The position numbers and the translations under genes were made by a program. The notes beneath the pieces are model-generated. The model ran no database searches. It worked only from the letters and a program-made list of their open reading frames with translations, and was not told the DNA's origin. Source: Escarpia spicata (taxonomy: Eukaryota; Annelida; Polychaeta; Sabellida; Siboglinidae). Taken from it: a stretch of 64,000 nt of DNA. Below, in pieces: positions 1-13,200 of this stretch (its first letter is position 1; the number at the start of each line of letters is the position of its first letter). The stretch covers positions 44,070,419 to 44,134,418 of the forward strand of contig OZ023213.1 in NCBI GenBank assembly GCA_963995525.1, written 5' to 3'.

Positions 1-3000
1 CATTTATTCTACTGTAATATATAACCAGTGAGGAACTGACACTACACCTTCAACCCATTTATTGTACTATAATATATAACCAGGGAGGAACTGACACTAC
101 ACCTTCAACACATTTATTCTACTGTAATATATAACCAGTGAGGAACTGACACTACACCTTCAACACATTTATTCTACTGTAATATATAACCAGTGAGGAA
201 CTGACACTACACCTTCAACACATTTATTCTACTGTAATATATAACCAGTGAGGAACTGACACTACATCTTCAACACATTTATTCTACTGTAATATATAAC
301 CAGTGAGGAACTGACAATACACCTTCAACACATTTATTCTACTGTAATATATAACCAGGGAGGAACTGACACTACACCTTCAACACATTTATTCTACTGT
401 AATATATAACCAGGGAGGAACTGACACTACACCTTCAACACATTTATTCTACTGTAATATATAACCAGTGAGGAACTGACACTACACCTTCAACACATTT
501 ATTCTACTGTAATATATAACCAGTGAGGAACTGACACTACACCTTCAACACATTTATTCTACTGTAATATATAACCAGGGAGGAACTGACACTACACCTT
601 CAACACATTTATTCTACTGTAATATATAACCAGGGAGGAACTGACACTACACCTTCAACACATTTATTCTACTGTAATATATAACCAGGGAGGAACTGAC
701 ACTACACCTTCAACACATTTATTCTACTGTAATATATAACCAGTGAGGGACTGACACTACACCTTCAACACATTTATTCTACTGTAATATGTAACCAGTG
801 AGGAACTGACACTACACCTTCAACACATTTATTCTACTGTAATATGTAACCAGCGAGGAACTGACACTACACCTTCAACACATTTATTCTACTGTAATAT
901 ATAACCAGTGAGGAACTGACACTACACCTTAAACACATTTATTCTAATGTAATATGTAACAAGTGAGGAACTGACACTACACCTTAAACACGTGTATTCT
1001 ACTGTAATATGTAACCAGTGAGGAACTGACACTACACCTTAAACACATGTATTCTACTGTAATATGTAACCAGTGAGGAACTGACACTACACCTTCAACA
1101 CATTTATTCTACTGTAATATGTAACCAGCGAGGAACTGACACTACACCTTCAACACATTTATTCTACTGTAATATATAACCAGCGAGGAACTGACACTAC
1201 ACCTTCAGCACATTTATTCTACTGTAATATATAACCAGCGAGGAACTGACATTACACTTACAACACATTCATTCTACTGTAATATATAACCAGTGAGGAA
1301 CTGACACTACACCTTCAACACATTTATTCTACTGTAATATATAACCAACGAGGAACTGACACTACACCTTAAACACATTTATTCTACTGTAATATATAAC
1401 CAGTGAGGAACTGACACTGCACCTTCAACATATTTATTCTACTGTAATATATAACCAGTGAGGGACTGACACTACACCTTCAACATATTTATTCTACTGT
1501 AATATATAACCAGTGAGGGACTGACACTACACGTTCAACATATATATTCTACTATAGTATATAACCAGTGAGGGACTGACACTACACCTTCAACACATTT
1601 ATTCTACTGTAATATATAACCAGCGAGGAACTGACACTACACCTTAAACACATTTATTCTACTGTAATATATAACCAGTGACGAACTGACACTGCACCTT
1701 CAACATATTTATTCTACTGTAATATATAACCAGTGAGGAACTGACACTACACCTTCAACATATTTATTCTACTGTAATATATAACCAGTGAGGAACTGAC
1801 ACTGCACCTTCAACATATTTATTCTACTGTAATATATAACCAGTGAGGGACTGACACTACACCTTCAACATATTTATTCTACTGTAATATATAACCAGCG
1901 AGGAACTGACACTACACCTTAAACACATTTATTCTACTGTAATATATAACCAGTGAGGAACTGACACTGCACCTTCAACATATTTATTCTACTGTAATAT
2001 ATAACCAGTGAGGAACTGACACTACACCTTCAACATATTTATTCTACTGTAATATATAACCAGTGAGGAACTGACACTGCACCTTCAACATATTTATTCT
2101 ACTGTAATATATAACCAGTGAGGAACTGACACTGCACCTTCAACATATTTATTCTACTGTAATATATAACCAGTGAGGGACTGACACTACACCTTCAACA
2201 TATTTATTCTACTGTAATATATAACCAGTGAGGGACTGACACTACACATTCAACATATATATTCTACTATAGTATATAACAAGTGAGGGACTGACACTAC
2301 ACCTTCAACACATTTATTCTACTGTAATATATAACCAGCGAGGAACTGACACTACACCTTAAACACATTTATTCTACTGTAATATGTAACCAGTGAGGAA
2401 CTGACACTGCACCTTCAACATATTTATTCTACTGTAATATATAACCAGTGAGGAACTGACACTACACCTTCAACATATTTATTCTACTGTAATATATAAC
2501 CAGTGAGGAACTGACACTGCACCTTCAACATATTTATTCTACTGTAATATATAACCAGTGAGGAACTGACACTACACCTTCAACACATTTATTCTACTGT
2601 AATATATAACCAGTGAGGGACTGACACTACACCTTCAACATATTTATTCTACTGTAATATATAACCAGTGAGGGACTGACACTGCACCTTCAACATATTT
2701 ATTCTACTGTAATATATAACCAGTGAGGGACTGACACTACACCTTCAACATATTTATTCTACTATAATATATAACCAGTGAGGAACTGACACTACACCTT
2801 CAACACATTTATTCTACTGTAATATATAACCAGTGAGGAACTGACACTACACCTTCAACACATTTATTCTACTGTAATATATAACCAGTGAGGGACTGAC
2901 ACTACACCTTCAACATATTTATTCTACTGTAATATATAACCAGTGAGGAACTGACACTACACCTTCAACATATTTATTCTACTGTAATATATAACCAGTG

Positions 3001-3890
3001 AGGAACTGACACTACACCTTCAACACATTTATTCTACTGTAATATATAACCAGTGAGGGACTGACACTACACCTTCAACATATTTATTCTACTGTAATAT
3101 ATAACCAGTGAGGGACTGACACTACACCTTCAACATATTTATTCTACTATAATATATAACCAGTGAGGAACTGACACTACACCTTCAACACATTTATTCT
3201 ACTGTAATATATAACCAGTGAGGAACTGACACTGCACCTTCAACACATTTATTCTACTGTAATATATAACCAGTGAGGAACTGACACTGCACCTTCAACA
3301 CATTTATTCTACTGTAATATATAACCAGTGAGGGACTGACACTACACCTTCAACATATTTATTCTACTGTAATATATAACCAGTGAGGGACTGACACTAC
3401 ACCTTCAACATATTTATTCTACTATAATATATAACCAGTGAGGAACTGACACTACACCTTCAACACATTTATTCTACTGTAATATATAACCAGTGAGGAA
3501 CTGACACTGCACCTTCAACACATTTATTCTACTGTAATATATAACCAGTGAGGAACTGACACTGCACCTTCAACATATTTATTCTACTGTAATATATAAC
3601 CAGTGAGGGACTGACACTGCACCTTCAACATATTTATTCTACTGTAATATATAACCAGTGAGGAACTGACACTGCACCTTCAACATATTTATTCTACTGT
3701 AATATATAACCAGTGAGGGACTGACACTACACCTTCAACATATTTATTCTACTGTAATATATAACCAGTGAGGAACTGACACTGCACCTTCAACATATAT
3801 ATTCTACTGTAATATATAACCAGTGAGGGACTGACACTACACGTTCAACATATATATTCTACTGTAATATATAACCAGTGAGGTACTGAC
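1..3890. repeat. 55-bp minisatellite array, ~70 copies, truncated by window edge
   Basis: Head-to-tail repeats of a 55-bp unit beginning CATTTATTCTACTGTAATAT and containing CCAGTGAGGAACTGACACTA. About 70 copies are present and the first base of the window is already inside the array, so the true length is unknown. Units differ by a few substitutions (CAGTG/CAGGG/CAGCG, GAGGAAC/GAGGGAC, CAACACATT/CAACATATT). The variants recur in blocks, which points to multi-unit duplications. The last units (from about 3780) degrade into unique sequence at about 3890. No long ORF crosses it, because 55 is not a multiple of three. Confidence 0.97.
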
Positions 3891-5880
3891 ATCGTACCCA
3901 TAACATTTGATTGGGTGATTAGTTGACCATTTTATTTTGAAAGAATCCCTAATGTGGATACATGTAAATGAGGTATGTCATCCATCATTTAAAGCTAATG
4001 CCAACAAAGCGATATGGCATTCACTTGAGTCTGTGCATTGGCCAGCCCCGAGCCAGTGCTATTGTTGCTAGGCCATTAAACCACTTAATGCACACATTTA
4101 TGCTGTGGGAGAACTCGGCAGGGAGACTCGCAGCAAGGCCATTATAAACCTTATATTCCTAGTCACGATTCTCTGTGGGAAACTGGTGATAAATTTCTCT
4201 AATTCTTTCAGAACATGTTCTCTGTTTATACACATAGTGATACAACAGTATGAAACAGTGTTATGTGTCAGTATGTTTATATTCTGCAAATAACTAGTAT
4301 ACATGTAGATTTACCAAACTTTTAAGAAGTTCTTAATGGTAGTGTTGCAGTAGTCAGCTCTGAAACTAGTTCCTTCAAGTGATACATCTATGTCACACTG
4401 ACTTATGACATAATTGGCATTCATATGCACATGCAAACAAGTGCATACAGACCCATCAAGGAGTGAGTCGTATGAATATCAATATTTTCTGTGCAAATAA
4501 ACAAGTTTGTCGTGTGATGACAGAAGTTATTTCTCACGGTCTTATGTGAAGCAGATTCGTCTAGACATGCTCTGGTGCCGGGCAAATATTTCTTTCATAC
4601 AAAATACCTTGTTTACATGGTAAATATTTATAATACAAACTCAATGTTGATATCAATTACAATTAATGCAAAAGTATGCAGACATCTGCCAACCTACACA
4701 AACAAACTCATTTCACATGTAAAGGTTATGTTAACGAAAGCTTAAATAAGGTTTTGTGTGGTTGAACGAAGCATGCCATTAATGTAAATACCGTCTCGAG
4801 ACTGAAAAGTATAATAGTTTGAGCAGGGGAGCATTCAGATTTCAGAAAGTCTTAGAATGAGAAATGAGGCAACTCGATGTAACATGAAAGAAATTATGGA
4901 TGTTACATCACAGGTTGCCCTGAGTCAATGAGAGATTGATAAAAAAACATGAATAATAAATATATATACTAAAGTACCATCCTCCAGATGGCGCTACGTA
5001 GATACAGACATAAAAGATGGTTTCCTGGAGTACATGTAAATGACGTTTGTGTAATTCTCAACACAATTTATGCGTGACATGTCAACTGACCATTTGTAAT
5101 GTTATGAGCAATTGATTTGCATTGGTTACAAACCCTAAAACCGTTATAACACTCTTAACCAACGGGGAATTTGGGAAAAAATGAAGGCATTGCTTTTCTG
5201 CCGAGTAGTCATAGATTAATCCCTGAATGTTTGACGACTGAGATGCAGGCCATCTAGGAAACATCTAAGTACACATGCATGCACACACTGATTATAGTAA
5301 GTATGAAAACATCACAAAAAGCTGCAGATTTGGCATATTGAGCCAGACCTGTAACAACACAGATAAATTGGTTGAAATAGCGAATAAGAAGATGAACCAA
5401 ATTGGTTGGAATAGAGATGAAGATGAACCAAACATCTATCACTATGTGGCATAAGACTTGGAGAAGAATTGACAAGAACATTTTTCAAAACCACTGGAAA
5501 TTTTTTTAATATATTTAGATATCTAACCATAAGTGAGCTAGCATAAATACCTTAACATTCCCCCCAGATGGTTTCCATCTCTGGTGCCAAACTTCTAGGA
5601 ATTAATCTATGACCCTTCAGAAGAAAATTAACTCCTTTGTTTTTTATAAATTCCCTGTTAATTAAATCTGGGTTCTTAATTACAATTTCTAGGATTTATA
5701 CCAAACATGACTCGACAGGCATAGATCAATTGTTCATGGCGTTATGTAGAGTTCCATCGATTTTTCTGAGATTTTCTGGTTAGTTAGGGATGTTTTACGT
5801 GCCAGTAACTTTAGTCAACAACAACAAAAGTATTTGTGTCACAACAAGCATCATTTGCGACTTCTCCAGAAAACCGAAGT
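3891..5880. other. Non-coding interval with a dispersed-repeat fragment
   Basis: No supportable exon was seen. The stretch at about 4980-5180 (CCAGATGGCGCTACGTAGAT and the following 200 bp) resembles 17230-17470, so it is a copy of a dispersed repeat. The 5' exons of the downstream WD40 gene could lie here or further left, but I could not identify one. Confidence 0.5.
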
Positions 5881-7055
5881 ATGCATTTGTGTGTATGTGT
5901 CTGGTGGTTAATGCATCTGTGTGTATGTGTCTGGTGGTTAATGCATTTGTGTGTATGTGTCTGGTGGTTAATGCATCTGTGTGTATGTGTTTGGTGCATT
6001 TGTGTATAGGTGTCTGGTAGTTAATGTGACTGGTGCATCTGTGTGTATGTGTCTGGTGGTTAATGCATCTGTGTGTATGTGTTTGGTGCATTTGTGTGTA
6101 TGTGTCTGGTGGTTAATGCATATGTGTGTATGTGTCTGGTGCATTTGTGTATATATGTGTCTGGTGGTTAATACATCTGTGTGTAGGTGTCTGGTAGTTA
6201 ATGTGACTGGTGCATCTGTGTGTATGTGTCTGGTGGTTAATGCATCTGTGTGTATGTGTCTGGTGGTTAATGCATCTGTGTGTATGTGTCTGGTGGTTAA
6301 TACATCAGTGTGTATGTGTCTGGTGGTTAATGCATCTGTGTCTATGTGTCTGGTGGTTAATGCATCAGTGTGTATGTGTCTGGTGGTTAATCCATCTATG
6401 TGCATGTGTCTGGTGGTTAATGCATCTGTGTGTATGTGTCTGGTGGTTAATGCATCTATGTGTATGTGTCTGGTGGTTAATGCATCTGTGTGTATGTGTC
6501 TGGTGGTTAATGCATCAGTGTGTATGTGTCTGGTGGTTAATGCATCTGTGTCTATGTGTCTGGTGGTTAATGCATCAGTGTGTATGTGTCTGGTGGTTAA
6601 TGCATCTATGTGCATGTGTCTGGTGGTTAATGCATCAGTGTGTATGTGTCTGGTGGTTAATGCATCTATGTGTATGTGTCTGGTGGTTAATGCATCTGTG
6701 TGTATGTGTCTGGTGGTTAATGCATCAGTGTGTATGTGTCTGGTGGTTAATGCATCTGTGTCTATGTGTCTGGTGGTTAATGCATCAGTGTGTATGTGTC
6801 TGGTGGTTAATGCATCTATGTGCATGTGTCTGGTGGTTAATGCATCTGTGTGTATGTGTCTGGTGGTTAATGCATCAGTGTGTATGTGTCTGGTGGTTAA
6901 TGCATCTGTGTGTATGTGTCTGGTGGTTAATGCATCAGTGTGTATGTGTCTGGTGGTTAATGCATCAGTGTATATGTGTCTGGTGGTTAATGCATATGTG
7001 TGTATGTCTCTGGTGCATCAGTGTGTATGTGTCTGGTGGTTAATGCATCTGTGTT
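5880..7055. repeat. 30-bp minisatellite array, ~38 copies
   Basis: Tandem repeats of a 30-bp unit (core TGTGTATGTGTCTGGTGGTT, then AATGCATC). The first 300 bp are irregular, with short units lacking the GGTGGTTAA part. The later part is regular and shows a higher-order pattern of variant units. Because the period is a multiple of three, it leaves long open frames on both strands. These are artefacts of periodicity, not genes. Confidence 0.95.
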
Positions 7056-7220
7056 AGTATTTTTATGGTGAATAGAGGACTACCTGTTCTCTATATAGTT
7101 TTAGTCACTTGTAACCTATCCTTCACACTTTACTTGGTCTTCGTAAATAACTTATCAGAAATAGGTAAATTGATGGTAGTTACGAACAAGTAGCAACGTT
7201 TATGTATGTTATGATTTCAG

Positions 7221-10200
7221 CTGTTCAAGTCGAGTAACATTGCGCGCCATCACAACCTGGGAGTAGAAGACGACCACACGCCCGTCACCTGCATCCGCTT
7301 CCAGCCACAGAACGCAGAGAAACACTTCCTTCTTGCTTCATGTAAATACCTTCATTCTGTCACTTGACTTGTACTTAAGTATTTTCTCAGTACTTGTTCT
7401 TGGACAGTTGCAAGTGGGTTTTGAAATGACCAATACTTGTACTCGGTCGGTTGTACTTGCCAAAACATCAAGTACATTTCCTGCATAAAGGCCTGATCCT
7501 GATTATATCTATGGTTATTATTAATTTTGTGATAGTTAATAATTGGCATCTGAATAATATTGTTAATCATTGCAGTTGGAATGCACTTATACTTACACTT
7601 TATATAATGTACTTGAAGACAACCTTGGACTAAGTCAATCTTGGTAGCCCATCAGTGTCAATGCTACTTGTGTCATCAGCTGACTTGTGTACTTATTTTC
7701 TATGGATTTCTGCCTTGGCTTATTATTACAAACACTTCTGTAGCTCCATATATCTAGGACAAGCGTGTTCATAGGCATGCGCACACAATGCAACACGTAG
7801 TGGAAACATGAAAAGTTAAGAAACAAAATAAGAAATTAGTTGCACTATCACAAGTATGATTAGTTGTCAAAACAAAATGGTTCCATAGGCCTTTAACATC
7901 AACTTAATTGAATAAATTACTGACACCAAGATGTGAACACAATCAAAGCAATTTTTGTATTTGTTTATCTTATTTATTTGAAGTGTTGACAGTACTTGCG
8001 GTCTGAGGCTGTGAGCCTTGCACACTTTGTATTTATTTTGAATAGTTATGTTTTTAATGAGTATTATTATTTTTGTATTATTGGTATTAGGATTATATTA
8101 TAACTTTAACTTTTTTTACGAACGGCCTGCAATGATTTGGACATGATAATTATGTATTATGTATTCTAAGTGATATCACATGCGTAAATTTGTGCTGTGT
8201 TATAGAATATTATAGAGGTTTTTATGTGTAACAGGGCAAGTAATTATAAATGTTACATTTCTTACGCTTTTTGACAATTCTATGCATCTATTATTTAATA
8301 ATTAGTTACTTTATTATGTCTGTTGTTGTTGAAATAAAGTTACTTTATCATGTCTGTTGTTGTTGAAATAAAGTTACTTTATCATGTCTGTTGTTGTTGA
8401 AATAAAGTTACTTTATCATGTCTGTTGTTGTTGAAATAAAGTTACTTTATCATGTCTGTTGTTGTTTAAATAAAGTTACTTTATCATGTCTGTTGTTGTT
8501 GAAATAAAGTTACTTTATCATGTCTGTTGTTGTTGAAATAAAGTTACTTTATCATGTCTGTTGTTGTTGAAATAAAGTTACTTTATCATGTCTGTTGTTG
8601 TTGAAATAAAGTTACTTTATCATGTCTGTTGTTGTTGAAATAAAGTTTTATTAATTCATTTCTTCTAATGTTGTGTTTTCTTCTGTAGACTCTTCTGGGT
8701 TCGTGCGCCTCTGGCACTACACGTCTGGGAATGTGGTGAAGAGTTTCAATGACGGTCGCCAGGTGTTGTCAGTTTGTTTCAGTCCCGATGAAACAAAGAT
8801 AGTGACAACTGGTAGCGACCCAGTCATTCATATATATGATGCTAGCACTTTTCAGAAGATTAAAAACTTCGAAGGATCGTAAGTATCGACTAGAGAATGA
8901 AGAATTAAATGTTGACCTAAACAAACAACCTGCCTTGCAGTTTGTTCCTAAATTACTGGCAGTAACAACATAAAACTATACTCACTTGACTAAACAGAGA
9001 AGATATCATGATAACGTGTCACCCACGACAACTGTCGTCTATGCCCTATAAAGAAAACAGAATTGAAACATCTGAGAGGCAAGACTTGTGACAACAACTT
9101 TCACCCAATGTAAGCCCTGCCTAACATTGGCCGCGTAACACAAAACCATTTTATCACTGACAATTCAATGTGCACATAAAAGAAAATTTCCGTTTTAATG
9201 TGGTTTGAGTAAACTGTTTCCAGCTGCTCGTCTATTAAATAATGTGTGAAACATAATATTGTGTGAAACACTTGCACATTTAATTACTGACAATGTGTTC
9301 TACCAGTTTTATCACTTGCACATTTCATTACTGACAATGTGTTCTACCAGTTTTATCACTGATCCTTCAATGTGCACCTCAAGGAAAATGTTCGTTTCTA
9401 ATGTAGTGTTTCAGATGGACAATAAGATTCTTGAATCTTGAAGGTAAAACCTACTCTTGAAAGCTGTTTTTTGTGTGTCTAGAGATAGGCAGCATGTTAT
9501 GGATGGACACAGATCGCGAGTGTTTGCCTTGTGCTATCATCCGGCTCATCCAACATCCTTCATCTCTGGGGGATGGGATGACACGGTAATGGTAAGACAA
9601 CTTATAACTAGATTACTCAACATTCTACACGATAGTTCTTTTTTTAATTAGAAATATTTCATTTTGACGTATCTAAACAATATTTTACCTGGTAGATGCT
9701 TTCATTAGCGCTGCATGCTGATTTCTTTAGTACGTATGTTGCTGAATGATGTCATTGTACATGTGAGGTAGTTCATAGTTCCCCTTGTCTCGATTAATAA
9801 CAGTTCTGCTGTTTTTATCCACATGGCTTCTTTTATGTGTCAAATTCTTTGATTGGGTTCCTTGTCTACTATTTTCACTCCCCCAAGTCTATGAGGGGGT
9901 TTTCTGTTGTCCTGTAATCTGTGAGGGTGGATTTGTTAATGGTAGGCATATAGTTCTGTCCCACTCCTTGTGTATTTTTCTCTAAATCCACTACCAGATA
10001 AAATATCATTTGGATATGTCAAAATTAAATATTTTGAATTAAACATAAGACAACTTGTTGTTATGGCAACAATATCTTGAAGGGTAACTCCTTAGTTTAA
10101 CTTGTTATTGTGGCAACAATGTCTTGAAAGGTACCTCCTCAGTTCACTGTTTGAACTCACTGGTGTCATGACAACAGTGTCTGAACTCACTGGTATCATG

Positions 10201-13200
10201 ACAACACTGTCTGAACTCACTGGTGTCATGACAACACGGTCTGAACTCACAGGTGTCATGACAACACTGTCTGAACTCACTGGTATCATGACAACACTGT
10301 CTGAACTCACTGGTGTCATGACAACACGGTCTGAACTCACAGGTGTCATGACAACACTGTCTGAACTCACTGGTGTCATGAAAACACTGTCTGAACTCAC
10401 TGGTGTCATGAAAACACTGTCTGAACTCACTGGTATCATGACAACACGGTCTGAACTCACTGGTATCATGACAACACTGTCTGAACTCACTGGTGTCATG
10501 ACAACACTGTCTGAACTCACTGGTGTCATGACAACACTGTCTGAACTCACTGGTGTCATGACAACACTGTCTGAACTCACTGGTGTCATGACAACACGGT
10601 CTGAACTCACTGGTGTCATGACAACACTGTCTGAACTCACTGGTGTCATGACAACACGGTCTGAACTCACTGGTGTCATGACAACACTGTCTGAACTCAC
10701 TGGTGTCATGACAACACTGTCTGAACTCACTGGTGTCATGACAACACTGTCTGAACTCACTGGTGTCATGACAACACTGTCTGAACTCACTGGTGTCATG
10801 ACAACACGGTCTGAACTCACTGGTGTCATGACAACACTGTCTGAACTCACTGGTGTCATGACAAAACTGTCTGAACTCACTGGTGTCATGACAACACTGT
10901 CTGAACTCACTGGTATCATGACAACACGGTCTGAACTCACTGGTGTCATGACAACACTGTCTGAACTCACTGGTGTCATGACAACACTGTCTGAACTCAC
11001 TGGTGTCATGACAACACTGTCTGAACTCACTGGTATCATGACAACACTGTCTGAACTCACTTCATGGCGGTACATCAATAAATGTTCTATAACAATGTTA
11101 TGTTTTGTTTAGTATATATTTTAATCATTATATGTGATAGGCAAAATAAAAACTAATTTCCAATCTTTGGCAAGTCCTTTCTCCTTTCTAGTTCACCCAG
11201 CTGTATGAATAAATATATGGCTATAGACAGTGGTGATACTTATGTAACCATAGTCTTTGCACAGTAATTTCATCATGGCTGAATGCTTCCTATATAAGTT
11301 AAAGTATTGTTCACTTTAACAGTATGGGTTGTATCATTATTATCAGTCCTAAGGATTTTTAAGTGATAACTTGACTATAATTGTATTACTAAATATAGTA
11401 ATGCTATATGAAATTATTATAATAATGCTATTTAAAATAAAATGTATCTAATATGTTGTAGTTTTGGGATGAGAGACAGAAACACTCTGTACGGTAAGTA
11501 CTGCTTACAAATGGTCTTGTTTAATGACAGTTATAGATGGCTCTCAGCTATGCCTTACTTTATTTACTAGTAATTATTGCTAATAAATGTATTCTGTATT
11601 ACTAAAAATGGGTATGTTGTCTCATAAGCTAATTAACTTCAAGCATATGCATTTCAACGTTTACTTGAAAATTATTAATTATTTAAGCATGGAAAATGTA
11701 TGATGAAAATTGAGATAAATGTATTTGTATTGTATTCAAGAAGGTCATCAAAACATTCCTCTTCCAGAATTTAGATTTCAAGGTTTTTTCTAAGTGAGTT
11801 GTTGGAGAAGGTTTCCCATGCACTGGAAAAGTTGTTGCCCCGTGAAATTCAGAGGTTTTCAGGCGACATGCAGTCATTAATGTGGGAGGGGTACAACCCC
11901 TTACTGAGCTTGATGCAGTTTTTGTGTGGCAATAATTGTGCATGCAAAATTGTGTTTTGCCATTTTTACTCAAACCTGATCAAATTCTTCCATAAGATAT
12001 TTATGTGCGAAATCTCTAACACATCTTCCTTCCAATTTCTGCAAACAAACTGTTACAAAAGTTGGTATTGACTGAAGTACTTATGAAAATATTCCGGTGA
12101 AATCCAAATCTTGTCAAAGACGCCAGCGTAAAAAATCCTATCTATGCTGTGTAAATTGTTGGCGTGTCACGTGAATCAGTGTGAGACCGTGCAGTGTATT
12201 AAAATAGGCCAAGAGTGTTAGAACACGAGATTTCAATGCCACGAATTTTGACCTACCCCAAATTTTCCGGTTGTGAGTATACATTTTTCTGGTACTGTTT
12301 AGATGTATTTTTTTTACATATATATATATATATATGTTTCATAATTTGACTATGATTCCATGTAAGTTCTATATTCTGTGTATTCACCCACGAATGGGCT
12401 GATGTATGGCGATATAGATTTTTTTTTTTTTTTTTCTCACAGGAATATATATGGACCACACATCTGCGGGGATGCTCTTGACATTGACCCTAATCATGAC
12501 CACATCCTGACCGGCTCATGGAGGAAAGAAAATGTACTTCAGGTCAGTGGCCGACATCTTAAAATGAGGTAGTCTGTTCCAAATTTTTTATTTATTAATA
12601 TAATGTTGTTAAGACTATAGTAACTATGTTGAAGGGATACTGCCCGCCAAGTTGTGTTTAGTAAGTCTGTAACAACGTTCGTAATTTGAAAGTACGACCA
12701 TGAGAACTTGTTCAAATAGTAAACAAAACAAGCTTTATTGGCAATTCAGCCAAGTCGGGCCAAGTTAACTCCTATACCCTTTGATGTTCAACTTTCCAAC
12801 ATTCAACACATCAGATGATGAACAGACTACGTCCCTTTAAAGGAAAGCTGTCCATTTGTTTTTTATTGCAAAATTTTGTTATGTCACCTATATACATTAT
12901 AATTGGTGCAAATAGTACAATTTTCTGCCAAAAATATAGACTGGGTCTTTCTGAGGAAGAAGAAGAAGAATTTGTTTTATTTGACCCAGACATTTCAAAT
13001 AATACATACAATACATCCATGTCAAAAAATTTAAATAATACAAATATATAACCTTATGGTAAACATGGCATAATGTATGATAAACATGGTATAATGTATG
13101 ATAAACATGGTATAATGTATGATAAACATGGTATAATGTATGATAAACATGGTATAATGTATTATAAACATGGCATAATGTATGATAAACATGGCATAAT

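Noticed and set aside
1..3890. CRISPR-like array
   Set aside because: Units are contiguous with no unique spacers, in clearly eukaryotic sequence; a minisatellite.
5968..7057. Long ORFs on both strands across the 30-bp array (285 and 358 codons)
   Set aside because: Perfect 10-residue periodicity on both strands, no splice logic and non-coding flanks; an artefact of a period divisible by three.
7352..7570. Minus ORF containing QNPLAT, resembling a frame at 32400-32450
   Set aside because: The shared six-residue match is between alternative frames of unrelated sequence and lacks any wider similarity.
10092..11112. Overlapping ORFs of over 300 codons on both strands
   Set aside because: They coincide exactly with a 30-bp minisatellite inside a WD40-gene intron.
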